Part shown: piece after piece, positions 26,164-35,336 of the stretch
How the letters are laid out: the number at the start of each line of letters is the position of its first letter
How positions within the stretch are numbered: position 1 is the stretch's first letter
Origin: a virus
Strand: one strand, 5' to 3'
DNA length: 54,049 bases
IMG/VR virus record: IMGVR_UViG_3300048011_000299
Coordinates: 1-54,049 of that record
The notes under the pieces: model-generated
Seen by the model: only the letters and a program-made list of their open reading frames with translations
Databases searched by the model: none
Told to the model about the DNA's origin: nothing
Made by a program: the position numbers and the translations under genes

Positions 26164-28958
26164 AAAATTTCCTCTTCGGTAGGCGACATTAATCCATCTT
26201 CGCCTTCCATAATGGCTTGAGTTGCCATTACCCCTGCCATCAAAGAAAGAACCCAAGGTTTAGCGTTAGCCTTTTTCGCGGCCTTAATAGTTTCGCTAGT
26301 AATTTTCTCATTAAGAAGTAAATCTTGTGCAAAACTTAATGCAGCACCCCTGCCATACTTTTCGGACATTTCCTCAAAGGACATAGCTAAATCTACTATC
26401 TTAGCATCAATCTTTTGCTGAGACCGCCGAGGACTCATTTCAGCTACTTTATAGTCGGCTGAAGAGGGTATTAATCTACCGCCTGATCCTCTAGCCCTTT
26501 GAGCTTCAGACATATCTTGAAGGATAAGGTTCATAGGTATGCCGTCACTATCTACCTTCATAGATTGGCCTACTTTGCCAATAGTAGTGTCGTAAGTGTT
26601 GTGTAATCCTTCTGGAGTAGGGAAGAGACCCCTCTCCATGTCAGGTATAATAAGACGCTCTCCTGCACTGAGCCAATCTTTACCAAACAAATCAGGGTTC
26701 ATAAGGGCCAGCCTTACATCTCCTACATTTGGAACACCTTTCTGTTGAAGGCCGTGTCTGTCTAATCCTTTGATAAGACCTGCTCTTAAAGCTCCTGTAG
26801 GTAGCTCTGCGATATATCTAGCCATATACAAAGGGTCGGCTACCGATTTAAAATCGGAGAAAGGACGAATACGTTCAGATTCAGTCTTCCACTGCTCGTT
26901 TTTAGCATCCCAAATCTTTTCGCCATTGCTGTCGAGCTTAGGTACTTTTTTATCCATACCTATTTTTCTAATATGCTCATCAATGGCTGGTATTGCATTT
27001 GAAGAAATACGTGCTTGCTTAAATAGCTCTCCTATGAGCATTCCTGTATGATCCGCAAAATCTCCAGAGACTTCTGCCATTTGTAAGTACATGAGAAGAG
27101 GATCAGCGCCGTCTTCATCCATTGCCCTTACAATTTCATTATGAGTAGAAGCCATTGCTTGTTGTGCAGAGGCATAGCCGTAGTCCTGCTTATCCATGAA
27201 CTCTACACCAGCCTGAGATTCAACTGGAGTAATAAGCTTATCACCTTGTACCTTAGTGACCGTATTTGCAGAGGTAGGGTCTCCTACTACACTGAATACA
27301 GTTTTACCTTCTAAAGCTTCCCAATTAATTTTGACTGGCTTAATAGTCTGAGTAGATTTTAGTCCTTCGCTATAATGATTTGGAAGCAATGTAGATTGCT
27401 GTGCGGTAAGACCACTAAATTTAGCTCCTGATGGCTTTTTAACTCCTGTAGCAACCTCTTGTGCCGAAACAGTGTTATCTAACTCAGCGGCTATTTTAGC
27501 GCCGTCCATGACGTAGGGTTCCGGTGGACCTTCTCTAGGAGTAGTGAGAGTGGGAAGATCAAAGGCAGAGTCTGTTTGCTGGGCTATTGTAGCAGGTACA
27601 GTACCGGAACTTTTCTTGCGAATAGTTACACCAGCGGCTCCAAGCTTATTATTAACAACCTCAAAATTATCGCCTAAAGTTTCTTGTACATATTCACGCA
27701 GTTCGCTTTGAGTAAAACCTTTTTGATAAGTTCCTGCGGAAGTAATAAGAGACATTGCCTCTGGGCCTGTATCACCTTTGGCGTTTAAAACATCGCGGCC
27801 TCTAGTGGTTATGATGGCAGTGCCGTCTGGCTGTAATATACGGCCAATGTCTTTAACAATTTCATCCCGTGTTTCTTTTGGGACGACATTTAAAACATTT
27901 AGATTGGTAATACGTTTGTAAGAACCCTCTGGTATATCTGCACCGGAATTAAACGTAGGCTTAAAACCTTCACGGGGAAATGGCTCAAAAGTATCATATC
28001 CCAGTTCTCTCTGAGATAGACCTAGTCCAGCACCATAGTCCAAAGTAGAGCCTTCTCCTGATAGATCGGTAAGAAGGGCGTCTGCTTTTTTATATGTGGG
28101 TAATGTACCCGCTATTTGGGTTCTCTGTGAGTTAGAGGCTGGGGGTAGTTCTATTTCAGGTTCATCTATAACTTTACTGATTGCGGAAGGAGACCCCCCG
28201 TCAGGAACCATAGTCAGAGATGTTTCGGGTAACTGGTAATCTAGGAAGGTATTGAACGCGCTATTTTCGTACATATCCCTGCGCTGGGCTTCCCTGAGTA
28301 CATTATCAATTTCAGGCATACTGGTAGGGTCATCAAAAAATTCAGTAAGCTCATCAGCCAGTTCACCATCATACATCTTCTCATCTAAGTTACTTAGCAT
28401 TTGAGAAAAATCTTCATCAGATAATTTGGCTAATGCTTGTGGAGAAAAAATGTCTTCTAGTTGTTTAGATGCCGCAGTTGCTACTTCATCCATCGGAGGT
28501 AGCATTAATGCCGCAGGAGATGCGGCTGCGGCTGCAACAAATTTACGGCGGTCTGGGTTAAAACTGCCACCTAACATGGTTTCTTTAAGTGCTGTAGCTG
28601 CATCGGTTACGTCATCACTGACACTAGCAATTCCTTTAACTAAAGGCTTTGCAACAATTGCTCCTGCTACTGGCAATGCTGCGGCGGCTGTTTCAGTAAC
28701 AGCGTCTAAGTATCTACCTTCTTCAACAGCCTGACCTGCGTCTGAAATTCCTACAACAGGATTTAGTAATTCGTTAGCGGATCGTAGTTTGTCTGGTATA
28801 CCTGTTGGACCCAGATAATAATCTAGGTTCTCATTTATAGTTTTATTAAGTGCCTCAGTTCTTTTTTGACCTGCTTCTTTACTAAAAAAGCTTTCCGTAT
28901 TTTCTAAATCTTCTTCTACCTTCTCATCGCCGCCAAATATGCTCTCGAATAAACCCAT
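26160..28958 (-). CDS. Large head-module protein with embedded methyltransferase-like domain (932 aa)
   Basis: A 932-aa protein between portal and scaffold genes. Around residues 290-450 there is a Rossmann methyltransferase pattern: motif I-like LDYGAGLGLS (D307), then NLNVLNVVPKETRDEIVKDI (N352 onward) and GRILQPDGTAIITTRGRDVL. Near residues 130-155 is NPDRRKFVAAAAASPAALML, which resembles a Tat signal but is internal. The N-terminus has an Ala-rich hydrophobic patch (AAAALPVAGAIVAKPL). The C-terminal part is helical and of unknown fold. It could be an ejected multi-domain (polyvalent) protein acting on host nucleic acid or protein; substrate and activity are unknown. Confidence 0.75.
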   Translation of the reverse strand: MGLFESIFGGDEKVEEDLENTESFFSKEAGQKRTEALNKTINENLDYYLGPTGIPDKLRSANELLNPVVGISDAGQAVEEGRYLDAVTETAAAALPVAGAIVAKPLVKGIASVSDDVTDAATALKETMLGGSFNPDRRKFVAAAAASPAALMLPPMDEVATAASKQLEDIFSPQALAKLSDEDFSQMLSNLDEKMYDGELADELTEFFDDPTSMPEIDNVLREAQRRDMYENSAFNTFLDYQLPETSLTMVPDGGSPSAISKVIDEPEIELPPASNSQRTQIAGTLPTYKKADALLTDLSGEGSTLDYGAGLGLSQRELGYDTFEPFPREGFKPTFNSGADIPEGSYKRITNLNVLNVVPKETRDEIVKDIGRILQPDGTAIITTRGRDVLNAKGDTGPEAMSLITSAGTYQKGFTQSELREYVQETLGDNFEVVNNKLGAAGVTIRKKSSGTVPATIAQQTDSAFDLPTLTTPREGPPEPYVMDGAKIAAELDNTVSAQEVATGVKKPSGAKFSGLTAQQSTLLPNHYSEGLKSTQTIKPVKINWEALEGKTVFSVVGDPTSANTVTKVQGDKLITPVESQAGVEFMDKQDYGYASAQQAMASTHNEIVRAMDEDGADPLLMYLQMAEVSGDFADHTGMLIGELFKQARISSNAIPAIDEHIRKIGMDKKVPKLDSNGEKIWDAKNEQWKTESERIRPFSDFKSVADPLYMARYIAELPTGALRAGLIKGLDRHGLQQKGVPNVGDVRLALMNPDLFGKDWLSAGERLIIPDMERGLFPTPEGLHNTYDTTIGKVGQSMKVDSDGIPMNLILQDMSEAQRARGSGGRLIPSSADYKVAEMSPRRSQQKIDAKIVDLAMSFEEMSEKYGRGAALSFAQDLLLNEKITSETIKAAKKANAKPWVLSLMAGVMATQAIMEGEDGLMSPTEEEIL

Positions 28959-29176
28959 TATTCGGCTCCCTTGATTACTTCATCCCGAAGAGTTTCAATC
29001 CGCTTTAACTCAGCGATAGCACCTTGAATTTCCAACACACGGTGGTGATCTTTTATGGTCTCCAAGAGGCTGTGATATTGCCAGATACGTGCGTTGGCGT
29101 AGTCCTTCAGAGAGGCGTACTGATCCTTGTCATTGACTAAGGGTAGGAGACCCTTGAAGAACTGCTTATCCATCAC
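28958..29176 (-). CDS. Small helical protein between portal and head-module gene (72 aa)
   Basis: Unrecognised. Two helices are evident (LKDYANARIWQYHSLLETIKD and ILEIQGAIAELKRIETLRDEV-like). It shares the ATGA-type overlap with the portal stop upstream (4 bp) and one base with the gene downstream. Similar small helical genes follow the portal in many podoviruses. Confidence 0.65.
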   Translation of the reverse strand: MMDKQFFKGLLPLVNDKDQYASLKDYANARIWQYHSLLETIKDHHRVLEIQGAIAELKRIETLRDEVIKGAE

Positions 29177-31320
29177 TGTACTGGACCCTGTGGCGCTTGC
29201 TGTGGCTGCGGTGCATTACCCCCGTTGGCTCCCCCACCACCGCCTGTGAAACCGGCTGCGTCAGGCTCTGGGGCTGCTCCTGCGGCTATGTTACCACCGC
29301 CGTTGCCTGTGGGGTCATTGGGTGAGGGTGGTCCACCTTCGGGTGCGGCTCCTTGCGGGGGAACCGGAGGTTGAGGCATAAGTGCCTGAATTTCAGACAT
29401 CATCTTCTGTTGTATAGCGGCCTCACGCGGATCGTTGAGTATCTTGTCCTCATCCAAGTCCATAGAGGACGCAAGCTCACGTAAGATGTAGTCATACTTA
29501 ACAAACGGCTGCATGGATGGATTAGCAGTCATCTGCATGAACTGTAGTAGTCGCTGACTGCGTACCTCATTCCGCATTAGGCTCTCAGTACCTCGCGCCT
29601 TAACGTCGAGGTCTCCGATAAACTCCTTGTCGAAGTTAAACTGCATGTTGAATGCGAATAGGCTCTTACCTAGAGGAGACAGCAAGTAGTCATCAATATT
29701 CCTGACCACTGCCTTGATGTTCTGTGCAGCAGCGCCCATCAGCATAGACATGCCAGACGCTGTACGTCCTACTCCACCAACGGCTCCAGAGCCATGTGAG
29801 TAGCTAGGTATACCGGTGGCCTCATCCGCAAGCTGTCGGCTCTTGTCGAACATCATTAGAAGCTCTTGAGATACGTTAGGGAACTTAGTACCGAAGATGG
29901 CCTGTCCGGGCGCTCCAGCTTGTCTGCGGAACACTTTTCCCGGATACACAGACATATCCTGTCCGGGTACTAAGTTAGTCTCATCTACCTCTATAAGTAA
30001 GTTTCCTGATAGAGCGCCGTTATCTACGGCCATACGCATAAAGCCGTTCATAAGCAGTTGCGTGTCTGTCATGTTCTCAGCTACGCCGATTCCAAAGAAG
30101 CTGTATGGATTTAGCTCATAGGGTACGGATAAGTATGGTATACGGGTAGGAGTAAACGGATTGAGTACTAGACGCAGTATTTGTCCGTTACAGACCCATA
30201 TATTGACCTGTATTTCGTCCTGATCCTTTAATTCCTTGGGGATATCAATATCAGCTTCTTCAGCCAATTCTGCGTCTAATATGCCCCAATATTCGAGTAC
30301 TTCGTAGCGTTCCATAGAAGATGATACTGAATCGTCTTCTAGTGCGTCTTCCCAGTACTCTCGCTGGTAGTCTGCGCCATACTCTACCGCTAATTCGATG
30401 CTCTCTTCGCGGAAGTGAGGACGTTTCTTGAGAGAACGCATCTGAGTGCGGTTCAGGCGGTGTCTCTGTATAGTAAATTCAGCCTCAGACATATTACGGG
30501 CGTCTGGGTCAGGGTAGAAATCCCAAATGCTGACGTATTCCATCTTTGGGATTGTTTCAAACAGCGGATCGTAGTTACCTTCCTCATCCCAGCGGGGATA
30601 TTCCTTGTCCATAGCAAATGGACCTTTAAATACGCCGGTTCCAAAGAGAGTACACTCAAATGCCACTGATCGAAGGTGCTTAGGGGCGTCAGTCTCATCC
30701 AACTGATCGTGCATAAGCTTTTCCATCTTCTGAGCGGCACGTTTAGCTGGCTCAAAGGTAATAGAACCCGGAGTTGAGTTAGCTCCTATTTCTAAATCGT
30801 CTTTTATTGGCTCCAGCCGCTCTTTGTAGAGTCCTAAATCCTTGGCTATGTCGGGTCGAGCGATTGAGACAGGTACTTGGTAGTCTACGTCTACCTTTTC
30901 CTTAACTTTTTCGTCTGTTAGGGCGTTTGGATTGTAGGAAACCTCTCCAGCTACGTTACTGGGGAACTGTCTGGCCTCAATACCAATAGGAAACTTCGAT
31001 CCTGCAAATAATACGTCTACTACTTGGGCATAAGCAGCCAAAACTTTAGTCTTAGTTACCTTAATGAAGGCCTTAGACTTCTCAGTCTCCGTAAATTGTA
31101 CTTCTGAGGAGTATAGGCCACGATAATTACGATAAGAATCCAGCCAACGCTCTTCGTCAGCATATCTGGCGTCTTTTGAGCGGGTATACTGGCTATTAAC
31201 AAAGGCCACTGCCCCAGAATAGTTGATATTTTCCTCTACAACGTCACCGTCTTCGGCAAGAGGTACTGCAATGTCAGTATCTGTAACGTCTTCTGGTAGC
31301 GGTTTGTCCATTAATGCCAT
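29173..31320 (-). CDS. Portal protein (715 aa)
   Basis: Size, gene order (directly after large terminase) and sequence pattern fit the dodecameric podovirus portal through which DNA enters and leaves the capsid. Visible are charged N-terminal helices, the wing-like stretch VSIWDFYPDPDARNMSEAEF (about residues 260-280) and SHGSGAVGGVGRTASGMSML (about residues 510-530). The C-terminal 90 residues are a Pro/Gly/Gln/Ala low-complexity tail (PQPPVPPQGAAPEGGPPSPN). The tail is unusual and probably disordered inside the head. Confidence 0.88.
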   Translation of the reverse strand: MALMDKPLPEDVTDTDIAVPLAEDGDVVEENINYSGAVAFVNSQYTRSKDARYADEERWLDSYRNYRGLYSSEVQFTETEKSKAFIKVTKTKVLAAYAQVVDVLFAGSKFPIGIEARQFPSNVAGEVSYNPNALTDEKVKEKVDVDYQVPVSIARPDIAKDLGLYKERLEPIKDDLEIGANSTPGSITFEPAKRAAQKMEKLMHDQLDETDAPKHLRSVAFECTLFGTGVFKGPFAMDKEYPRWDEEGNYDPLFETIPKMEYVSIWDFYPDPDARNMSEAEFTIQRHRLNRTQMRSLKKRPHFREESIELAVEYGADYQREYWEDALEDDSVSSSMERYEVLEYWGILDAELAEEADIDIPKELKDQDEIQVNIWVCNGQILRLVLNPFTPTRIPYLSVPYELNPYSFFGIGVAENMTDTQLLMNGFMRMAVDNGALSGNLLIEVDETNLVPGQDMSVYPGKVFRRQAGAPGQAIFGTKFPNVSQELLMMFDKSRQLADEATGIPSYSHGSGAVGGVGRTASGMSMLMGAAAQNIKAVVRNIDDYLLSPLGKSLFAFNMQFNFDKEFIGDLDVKARGTESLMRNEVRSQRLLQFMQMTANPSMQPFVKYDYILRELASSMDLDEDKILNDPREAAIQQKMMSEIQALMPQPPVPPQGAAPEGGPPSPNDPTGNGGGNIAAGAAPEPDAAGFTGGGGGANGGNAPQPQQAPQGPVQ

Positions 31321-31322
31321 AT

Positions 31323-33194
31323 TCAGTATCCAAATGTTGCGTCTGCGGGTCGCCAGACTTGTTGCGGAACGCCGTGGCCCATATCAAAGGGTGAGAATGC
31401 CTTTGGTCTGCTCATAACTGCGTACCTGACGCTGTCGTATGCGTGATCTGAGGCGTAGCGAGGGTCTATATCGTCTGATCCTCTAGGGTCTGCCGGTATG
31501 ACGGGCAGGTCGGCAATGATTTGTCGGCACGTATTGAAGAATTGTATCCCCGGAAGGCCTGTGTCCTCGTCTACTTTAAGGACTTCGTGCAGCCTGTTCT
31601 TGCCAGCTACTCTTGCGCCGTTGGTTCTGTCGCTAGGACGCCAACGTGTACCCTGTGAAATCATCTCTTCAGCTATAGATGGCCCTAGTTGGCCCCGCTG
31701 ATGCCAGCAACTGGAGTCTAGAACTCCGTAGTCTACGCGATCAGAGCCTTCAGCTTCCAGTACAGCCCTAGCCAAGTCTCTTCCGGTATGCTTACTCAGG
31801 TATAATTCCCTGTAGCAGACTAATGTATTATAGCTTGGGTCAATAGCGAACCAATGAACAGCGCTATAAGAACTATATCCGTAGTCGCAGGACCGAAACC
31901 TACGCCAATCAGTTGGTATTTCATACGGCTCAATAACGTGAACCTTTGATCTGAACTCTGAGAATGCCGCTCCGTCTGCAACTGCCCAGTCTCCTTCTAG
32001 TAATTGCCGCCGCTGCATCTCAGGAAGAGATAGCAGGTTAGCCTCGTACTGACCGCCGTCCATCAGGTAGGGGTTATCCTTGAGGCTTGCCGGTATAAAC
32101 CGACGATAGAACAGCGGCTCTCCAGCCTTCTCGTGGCTGTCTGGGTAGACCATGTCCTCGCCGGTCTCTATGTCCTTAGCAACGAACTTTGAGTTGGCTG
32201 GTGCAGGGTCAATGAAGGTACGCTTTACCCAGCCATGTCCACTACCGCCCGGATTGGTAGTCGCCCTCATGTAGATAGGCAGAGTAGGGTCTGTAGTTCT
32301 AAGCCTTGAGCGCATGTAATTCCACGCGAAAGGAGTAGGGTACTGAGTTAGCTCATCGAAGGCCACGTAACTGAAGGCCTGACCCTGATAGCGTAGAACG
32401 TCTTGGTCTCTCTCTAAGTACGTCAGCCAGAGCTTGGCTCCGCTAGGGAACGTCCACTGTGACTTCTTTTCAGCCCACTTAGCTCCTTGGAATGCACGGG
32501 GGTATAACTCCTGAGATTTCCATATAAGTTCCCTAAGCTCGTCATTGGTTCTACGAAGTATTAAGCCGTTGAAGTTAGGGTTGCTGAAGTATCGCATCGG
32601 GTCTGCTAGTAAGCCAAACGACTTACCGCCACCGGCTGCACCGCCGTAGAGTACTTCACGCTCCGAGGCCGCTAGAAACTCTGTCTGTGGACCCTCGTTA
32701 GGTGCGAAGACCACTTCCTGCTTCTGCTTCTCGCTCTCAATCACAGAGAAGTCTAGATTGGCAGTGTCCAACTCCTCGTTAGGCTGTAACTCTGCTAACT
32801 GCTTCTTAGCCATTGTCAGTCTGCGTTTGGCGTCCGACTGCTTGCGCTTGGCAGTTGCTAGGGTCTTCTCTTCCTTAGTCTTCGGCTTACGCTTGCGGTT
32901 ATCCTTGGCAAGCTGCTTCAGTCGCGTGGATGGGTTGTCACTCTTTGGTCCTCTGTGAGCCTTCCAGATGTGTATCAGACCTTGATGAGATATCTTATCT
33001 CCGGTCTTGGACGTTAACCACTCAGCGGCCTTACGGCTGGAGTGACCCTCTTCCAAGTAGTCCATAGCCTCTTCGACTAGAGCGGCCTTCTCCATGTCAG
33101 CTACTACGATTAAGGGATCATGTTCTGACTCCTTGTAGGCGTAGGGTATTTTAGCTGTCTTGTTAGGTCTTGGCTTATCTAACCAGATACTCAA
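31323..33194 (-). CDS. terL: Terminase large subunit (623 aa)
   Basis: DNA-packaging ATPase and nuclease. Walker A is GGAAGGGKS (residues 184-192) and Walker B is YVAFDELTQ (D280, E281). The C-terminal nuclease domain shows CDYGYSSYSAVHW and, near the end, DHAYDSVRY, which supply the expected acidic residues. The first 100 residues are an extra N-terminal region with a helix-turn-helix-like segment (SSRKAAEWLTSKTGDKISHQ), followed by a very basic linker (KRKPKTKEEKTLATAKRKQ). It shares ATGA with the small subunit upstream. Confidence 0.95.
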   Translation of the reverse strand: MSIWLDKPRPNKTAKIPYAYKESEHDPLIVVADMEKAALVEEAMDYLEEGHSSRKAAEWLTSKTGDKISHQGLIHIWKAHRGPKSDNPSTRLKQLAKDNRKRKPKTKEEKTLATAKRKQSDAKRRLTMAKKQLAELQPNEELDTANLDFSVIESEKQKQEVVFAPNEGPQTEFLAASEREVLYGGAAGGGKSFGLLADPMRYFSNPNFNGLILRRTNDELRELIWKSQELYPRAFQGAKWAEKKSQWTFPSGAKLWLTYLERDQDVLRYQGQAFSYVAFDELTQYPTPFAWNYMRSRLRTTDPTLPIYMRATTNPGGSGHGWVKRTFIDPAPANSKFVAKDIETGEDMVYPDSHEKAGEPLFYRRFIPASLKDNPYLMDGGQYEANLLSLPEMQRRQLLEGDWAVADGAAFSEFRSKVHVIEPYEIPTDWRRFRSCDYGYSSYSAVHWFAIDPSYNTLVCYRELYLSKHTGRDLARAVLEAEGSDRVDYGVLDSSCWHQRGQLGPSIAEEMISQGTRWRPSDRTNGARVAGKNRLHEVLKVDEDTGLPGIQFFNTCRQIIADLPVIPADPRGSDDIDPRYASDHAYDSVRYAVMSRPKAFSPFDMGHGVPQQVWRPADATFGY

Positions 33195-33565
33195 TCGTCG
33201 CTCTTCGGTGGCAGAATAAACATCGCCCCGCCCGTGTTCTTAACTTCTAGCTGCTCTTTCTTAATCAGTCCGGTGCGGTCCAGTAGCTGAGAGGCGGCTG
33301 CAATAGAGTTACGTGCGCCCATAGCCCCCGGATCGTCTAGTACATCAACCATGCTCCACGCTGCCTTAGTGGAGTTCATAGCCATGACCATAGAAGCTCT
33401 CTCGTTAATTTCATTCTTTAGGGCAGATACAACTACGCAGCTATGGGTATTGTCTGCATACCCAGCTACCTTCATAGCCTTCTTGATATTACCCTTACAC
33501 TCCTCAGACATCAGTGCATCTAGGAACTTCAACTGCTTTTCGGTGTATTCCTTCTCAGTCTTCAT
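33191..33565 (-). CDS. Terminase small subunit-like (124 aa)
   Basis: The start is ATG 33565 (MKTEKEYTEKQLKFLDALMS), overlapping the stop of the upstream gene by ATGA; the extension to 33625 lies inside that gene. The pattern T-E-K-Q-x-x-F-L-x-x-L, then GNIKKAMKVAGYAD and an HxxV...L segment, is the helix-turn-helix typical of small terminases. It should recognise phage DNA and load the large subunit encoded immediately downstream. Confidence 0.85.
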   Translation of the reverse strand: MKTEKEYTEKQLKFLDALMSEECKGNIKKAMKVAGYADNTHSCVVVSALKNEINERASMVMAMNSTKAAWSMVDVLDDPGAMGARNSIAAASQLLDRTGLIKKEQLEVKNTGGAMFILPPKSDD

Positions 33566-33837
33566 CCGATAGTCCTCATGTATACGAAGCAAGCGCCGAT
33601 AGATGCCGTGAAGACGATCCACCAAATGCGCTCAAAGAATTGCAGCTTGTGGCCTCTGGACGCAGTAAGCTGATCCAGTTTCACAATACGATCCCACATG
33701 GCCTTTTGCTGATCGTCGATATTATCCATACGCTTAAACACAGTAATCATACGCTCTTCCATTCTGGCGAGAGTTACGACTGCGTTTGAGAGTTTATCCA
33801 ATTTGTCCTCAATTCTAGTGAGGCGTTCATCAGTCAT
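33562..33837 (-). CDS. Holin/XhlA-like membrane protein (91 aa)
   Basis: The N-terminal 60 residues form a coiled coil (LTRIEDKLDKLSNAVVTLAR). They are followed by one C-terminal membrane helix (IWWIVFTASIGACFVYM, about residues 70-88). This layout is that of XhlA/haemolysin-type lysis accessory proteins. It lies next to the terminase genes, as holin-like genes do in some short-tailed phages, far from the endolysin. Candidate holin; topology only. Confidence 0.65.
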   Translation of the reverse strand: MTDERLTRIEDKLDKLSNAVVTLARMEERMITVFKRMDNIDDQQKAMWDRIVKLDQLTASRGHKLQFFERIWWIVFTASIGACFVYMRTIG

Positions 33838-33983
33838 TTTCTTTTAGCTTTTTTAGCAAGACCGCCCTTAGCCATCTTACCTGCCTGAAGGTCTTTGTAG
33901 GTCTTATCGCTGATAGTACTCTTTGACTTAGAACGGCTTGTGCCAGCCTTCTTGCGAGCATTCATATTCTTAACTAAGGACAT
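33834..33983 (-). CDS. Small very basic protein (49 aa)
   Basis: MSLVKNMNARKKAGTSRSKS and the rest are rich in Lys, Arg and Ser, ending KGGLAKKAKRK. It shares ATGA with the downstream gene and uses a TAAGAAGTGGTAATAAA-type leader. Short Lys/Gly/Met proteins of this kind recur in marine phage packaging modules. Probably DNA-associated, but function unknown. Confidence 0.6.
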   Translation of the reverse strand: MSLVKNMNARKKAGTSRSKSKSTISDKTYKDLQAGKMAKGGLAKKAKRK

Positions 33984-33987
33984 TTTA

Positions 33988-34254
33988 TTACCACTTCTTA
34001 CATGACCAGTATCTGGCGGTTAGTTTACTCTTGGCTGTGTCACACTTGTGCCTAGCTCTGAATGATTTACGCGCCTTGGGATTGTCCTTACGGATTTCCA
34101 TATTCGGGTCGCCAAAGGTGATGTACTTAACCGTGTCACCCTCTACAGCCAGCACCTCGAACTTCTTAGGGCCACCTCTGCGCGGCTTATTTACCGCCGT
34201 GAAACCATGCCGCTTCTTACCGGCTGCTATCTTCTCTGCTTTAGTCTTTGCCAT
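33988..34254 (-). CDS. Conserved basic marine-phage protein (88 aa)
   Basis: Starts MAKTKAEKIAAGKKRHGFTA. The core is KKFEVLAVEGDTVKYITFGD, then NPKARKSFRARHKCDTAKSK and ARYWSCKKW. I recall this FGDPNM...KSFRARHxCD arrangement from many uncultured marine phages, always next to small packaging or structural genes. Two Cys and one His in the C-terminal half could bind metal. No known activity. Confidence 0.72.
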   Translation of the reverse strand: MAKTKAEKIAAGKKRHGFTAVNKPRRGGPKKFEVLAVEGDTVKYITFGDPNMEIRKDNPKARKSFRARHKCDTAKSKLTARYWSCKKW

Positions 34255-34515
34255 TTACGCCACCACAAAATCTACTATCTGACCGTCAGGCATTCTCAGC
34301 TTATTGGGGTCAGGATTATACGCATACCGCTGATCGACTAACTTCAGGTTCTCTACGGGTGTATGCTCGTCTATCGGCTGCACTGAGCCAGCTTCACCAG
34401 CTTGGGCTTTCTTCTCTACCTGCTCACCGCGTCCACTTTCAAAGATCACATTAACGTGCGTCTGGAAGGGCATACTAGGCAGCGGGAAGTGGCTTATGAG
34501 AGTTTCACCGGCCAC
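34255..34515 (-). CDS. Hypothetical protein (86 aa)
   Basis: Not recognised. It begins MAGETLISHFPLPSMPFQTH and has a charged middle and a C-terminal YNPDPNKLRMPDGQIVDFVV. Its start overlaps the upstream gene by 11 bp and its stop abuts the next gene with no spacing, so it is embedded in a tightly coupled run. Confidence 0.65.
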   Translation of the reverse strand: MAGETLISHFPLPSMPFQTHVNVIFESGRGEQVEKKAQAGEAGSVQPIDEHTPVENLKLVDQRYAYNPDPNKLRMPDGQIVDFVVA

Positions 34516-34975
34516 TGAAAGTCCAAGCCCACCAAATTAAACCTGCACACCCAGCGCCTACAATTAGAACCACAATGCACCACTGGAATATGTTTACTAG
34601 AAAGGCTCTGGCTTTGGCTTGCTCCTCAGCCTCTTCCCGCTTACGCACCCGCTCCTGAGCCTGAAACTTTACCCAGTCATCGTAGAGACCCGGACGCCCG
34701 TACAGGCGCATGTGAGACTCAATCTCCTTACGGGCTTGCTTGAGCTTGTCTAGGTGTAGAAACTCCTCAAAAGAGTTCTCGTCTTTACCTAGAGCCGCAG
34801 AGAATAAGCTTCTCTTCTTGCGGTCACCCTGCGCCTTTAGAGTCTCTTCCGCAGTTAAGATTGCTCCTAGCTGCCGCCCCATAGCAGATATATCTTGTCC
34901 ATGCCCGATCAGTGTCTTAACCTGACCGATAGCGGCATTGGCGGCTCCTATAACCGCCAGTGTCTCTGCTATCAT
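34505..34975 (-). CDS. Membrane-anchored coiled-coil protein (156 aa)
   Basis: An N-terminal Ala/Gly-rich amphipathic part (MIAETLAVIGAANAAIGQVK), then a long charged helix (residues about 65-125, EFLHLDKLKQARKEIESHMR) and one strong membrane helix near the C-terminus (QWCIVVLIVGAGCAGLIWWA). The layout, large soluble part then a single C-terminal anchor, could fit a lysis accessory or virion membrane-contact protein. Unrecognised by family. Confidence 0.65.
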   Translation of the reverse strand: MIAETLAVIGAANAAIGQVKTLIGHGQDISAMGRQLGAILTAEETLKAQGDRKKRSLFSAALGKDENSFEEFLHLDKLKQARKEIESHMRLYGRPGLYDDWVKFQAQERVRKREEAEEQAKARAFLVNIFQWCIVVLIVGAGCAGLIWWAWTFSGR

Positions 34976-34995
34976 CTCTCCCCCCGAAGAAATAA

Positions 34996-35193
34996 CTAGA
35001 TGTGATTTTGTCCTATCGGAAAGCAGTACGGCTTGGCGTTTAGCTCAAGCATACTAAAAACGTACTTAGCTATGCCCTGCATTTCCTGTACGCATTCTCG
35101 CTTAGTCTCGTACAGGTTTTTAGTATTCATCTTAACGTCACAGGTCTTAACGTCTGTCATAGACGAACATACCAGTAACGCACCGATAAACAT
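34996..35193 (-). CDS. Small exported or membrane-linked protein (65 aa)
   Basis: The first 12 residues are hydrophobic (MFIGALLVCSSM), consistent with a short signal peptide or anchor. The rest has four Cys (KTCDVKM, RECVQEM, PYCFPIG) that could form disulfides in the periplasm. The ATG overlaps the stop of the upstream gene (TAATG). Function unknown. Confidence 0.55.
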   Translation of the reverse strand: MFIGALLVCSSMTDVKTCDVKMNTKNLYETKRECVQEMQGIAKYVFSMLELNAKPYCFPIGQNHI

Positions 35194-35336
35194 TACTTCT
35201 TCTTTTTCTTCATAGCCATGCCGCCGTAGCTCATAGCTGGCTTCTTCTTCATAGCCATACCGCCCATAGCAAGCTTAGGCATGGTACGGTTCTTTGCTGG
35301 AGGTACGTCTGCCCCACACTTCTTATCTTTCATCAT
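35193..35336 (-). CDS. Met/Lys/Gly-rich small protein (47 aa)
   Basis: The sequence contains two copies of a GGMAMKKK motif (MGGMAMKKKP and YGGMAMKKKKK) and ends in five Lys. It has one Cys near the N-terminus. Too short for most gene finders, but it starts inside the upstream gene and ends exactly at the next ATG, as expected for a coupled gene. Low-complexity proteins of this type occur in other marine podoviruses. Function unknown. Confidence 0.55.
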   Translation of the reverse strand: MMKDKKCGADVPPAKNRTMPKLAMGGMAMKKKPAMSYGGMAMKKKKK

